Assembly: GCA_934101605.1 (NCBI GenBank)
Contig: CAKORS010000002.1
Span: 1-33,449, forward strand
DNA from: an uncultured Bacilli bacterium
GTDB lineage: Bacteria > Bacillota_I > Bacilli_A > RF39 > UBA660
Direction of reading: 5' to 3'
DNA length: 33,449 nucleotides
Shown here: one piece after another, positions 32,472 to 33,449 of the stretch
Layout of the letters: each line of letters starts with the position of its first letter
How positions within the stretch are numbered: the first letter of the stretch is position 1
The notes under the pieces: generated by a model
Seen by the model: the letters and a program-made list of their open reading frames with translations, nothing else
Databases searched by the model: none
Told to the model about the DNA's origin: nothing
Translations under genes and position numbers: made by a program

Positions 32472-33328
32472 TGAAAAAGGGTAGTAAGAAATTTGTTAAA
32501 AACTTTAAAGAGGTAATAAAAAGGCCTGAAATGTCTATTTTACCAGGACAACTTGCCTTTTATTTTCTCATGTCTTTAATACCTATCATAGCATTAGCTA
32601 CTTTGATAGTATCTAAGATTACAACAAGTTTTAATCTTTTTGATATAATATCAAGTGTTTTACCATCATCACTTACAAAAATATTTGAAAGTGTAGTTAA
32701 TAGTGCAAACTCTTATAATAACTTTTTTGTTCTTTTATTCTTTTATATCTTTTTAGGATCAAATGGTCCAGGAGCTATAATAATTGCATCAAATACATTA
32801 TATGGAATCAAAAGTAAAGGATATATAGATAACAAGATAAAAGCAATGTTCATGACAATTGTAATGATAATATTACTTATATTCCTATTGTTAATTCCAA
32901 TCGGAGGAGATTTCCTAATAGGTTTATTAACAGAACATTTTACTTCATTAAAAAGCATATATAATCACATATATGTATATGAAATATCAAAAGCTTTAAT
33001 GTCATTCTTTGTAATATTTGTAAATGTAAAATTATTATATACAATGGCCCCTAATAAAAAGATTAAAAGTAAACATACAACTATTGGAACATTATTCACA
33101 AGTTCTAGTTGGGTAATAGCAAGTGAAATTTTCCTATTTTACATAACTAATATAGCAACTTATGACGCTTTGTATGGAAATTTTGCAAATATTTTGGTAT
33201 TATTATTGTGGATATATTTATTGGCATATTTATTTGTTATAGGAATGGCAATAAATATCAACTGGTATCAAATAGATGATACCAATAAAGATAAGAAGGT
33301 AAAAAATGAAGAAAGTATTGTTAAATAG
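32471..33328 (+). CDS. YihY/BrkB-family membrane protein
   Basis: This 285-aa protein has about six transmembrane helices and the family markers ILPGQLAFYFLMSLIPIIALA near the N-terminus, a central SNGPGAIIIASNTLYGIKSK, and LYTMAPNKKIKSKHTTIGTLFTSSSWVIASEIFLFYI with NIATYDALYGNFANILVLLLWIYLLAYLFVIG at the C-terminus. The family was once annotated as RNase BN, which is incorrect; its role is unknown, possibly as a transporter. It overlaps the GGDEF gene by one base and the following gene by 23 bases, so the group is a tight operon. Confidence 0.93.
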   Translation: MKKGSKKFVKNFKEVIKRPEMSILPGQLAFYFLMSLIPIIALATLIVSKITTSFNLFDIISSVLPSSLTKIFESVVNSANSYNNFFVLLFFYIFLGSNGPGAIIIASNTLYGIKSKGYIDNKIKAMFMTIVMIILLIFLLLIPIGGDFLIGLLTEHFTSLKSIYNHIYVYEISKALMSFFVIFVNVKLLYTMAPNKKIKSKHTTIGTLFTSSSWVIASEIFLFYITNIATYDALYGNFANILVLLLWIYLLAYLFVIGMAININWYQIDDTNKDKKVKNEESIVK

Positions 33329-33449
33329 ATTAAAATCTTTAAAAAACAAGATACAAAATTTTTTAAATAAAACAAAAACATTAATAAAAGAGAATGAGAA
33401 AAATACAAAGGGAAACTGGATTCAGATGATTCTTGGAGAGGTGCTGGTA
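33306..33449 (+). CDS. 5' part of an unidentified gene, runs off the window
   Basis: An ORF opens at ATG 33306, inside the end of the BrkB gene, with AGAAGGT seven bases upstream, and stays open to the window edge (48 codons). The N-terminus is very basic and Lys/Asn-rich (MKKVLLNRLKSLKNK...), likely helical, followed by GNWIQMILGEVLV. The last 40 or so bases use G/C-ending codons (cag, gtg, ctg) more than any nearby gene. I cannot name the product from this fragment. Confidence 0.6.
   Translation, partial: MKKVLLNRLKSLKNKIQNFLNKTKTLIKENEKNTKGNWIQMILGEVLV

Overview
The window is chromosomal DNA from a strongly AT-rich Bacillota (Firmicutes) bacterium. Coding is dense, codon choice is A/T-ending, Shine-Dalgarno signals are strong and TGA is used as a stop (for example in the ATGA overlaps of the tsa operon), so the code is standard and not the Mycoplasma code. 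A small acid-soluble spore protein gene points to a spore-forming lineage. Lipoproteins, sortase-type surface proteins and GatCAB fit an uncultured, probably host-associated Bacilli/Clostridia-like organism. The precise taxon cannot be set from this sequence.

Layout. 1-4.8 kb: 3' part of comEC, a DUF1016/YhcG-type nuclease, a short structured intergenic stretch that may hold a small RNA, an unrecognised protein with an HNxxH motif, and on the minus strand a PflX-like radical SAM protein. 4.8-7.1 kb: tRNA-Gln(CTG), a ZIP metal transporter, and a secreted protein with a dockerin-like loop and an NPKTG anchor. 7.3-10.1 kb: rnc (minus), yidD overlapping a ZnuA/TroA-like lipoprotein that has lost its metal ligands, and ddl (minus). 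10.2-14.1 kb: an FAD oxidoreductase, a membrane protein with a Big_2 domain, a YetF-family protein, a small lipoprotein whose start lies inside a perfect inverted repeat, and an HdeD-like membrane protein. 14.2-16.6 kb: the tsaE-tsaB-rimI-tsaD operon (t6A tRNA modification plus an acetyltransferase). 16.7-17.0 kb: tRNA-Ile, tRNA-Asn and tRNA-Glu. 17.1-20.9 kb: one 1241-aa surface protein that looks like two proteins joined in frame. 20.9-26.6 kb: fhs, a rhomboid protease, tig, thiI and the spore protein gene. 26.7-29.9 kb: gatC-gatA-gatB. 29.9 kb to the end: a small membrane protein, a degenerate GGDEF protein with a tandem solute-binding sensor region, a BrkB/YihY membrane protein, and the start of a further gene.

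Theme. Most genes are translation housekeeping (tRNA genes, t6A, s4U, transamidation, trigger factor, RNase III), punctuated by cell-surface genes. The best candidates for new biology are the surface and sensor proteins: a composite protein with an internal sorting signal, a metal-receptor-like lipoprotein with three His-to-Asp changes, a GGDEF protein whose signature reads DGNEF, and a protease-like protein with HNxxH. No CRISPR array, transposase, integrase or phage structural gene was seen. No gene-free stretch exceeds about 220 bases.
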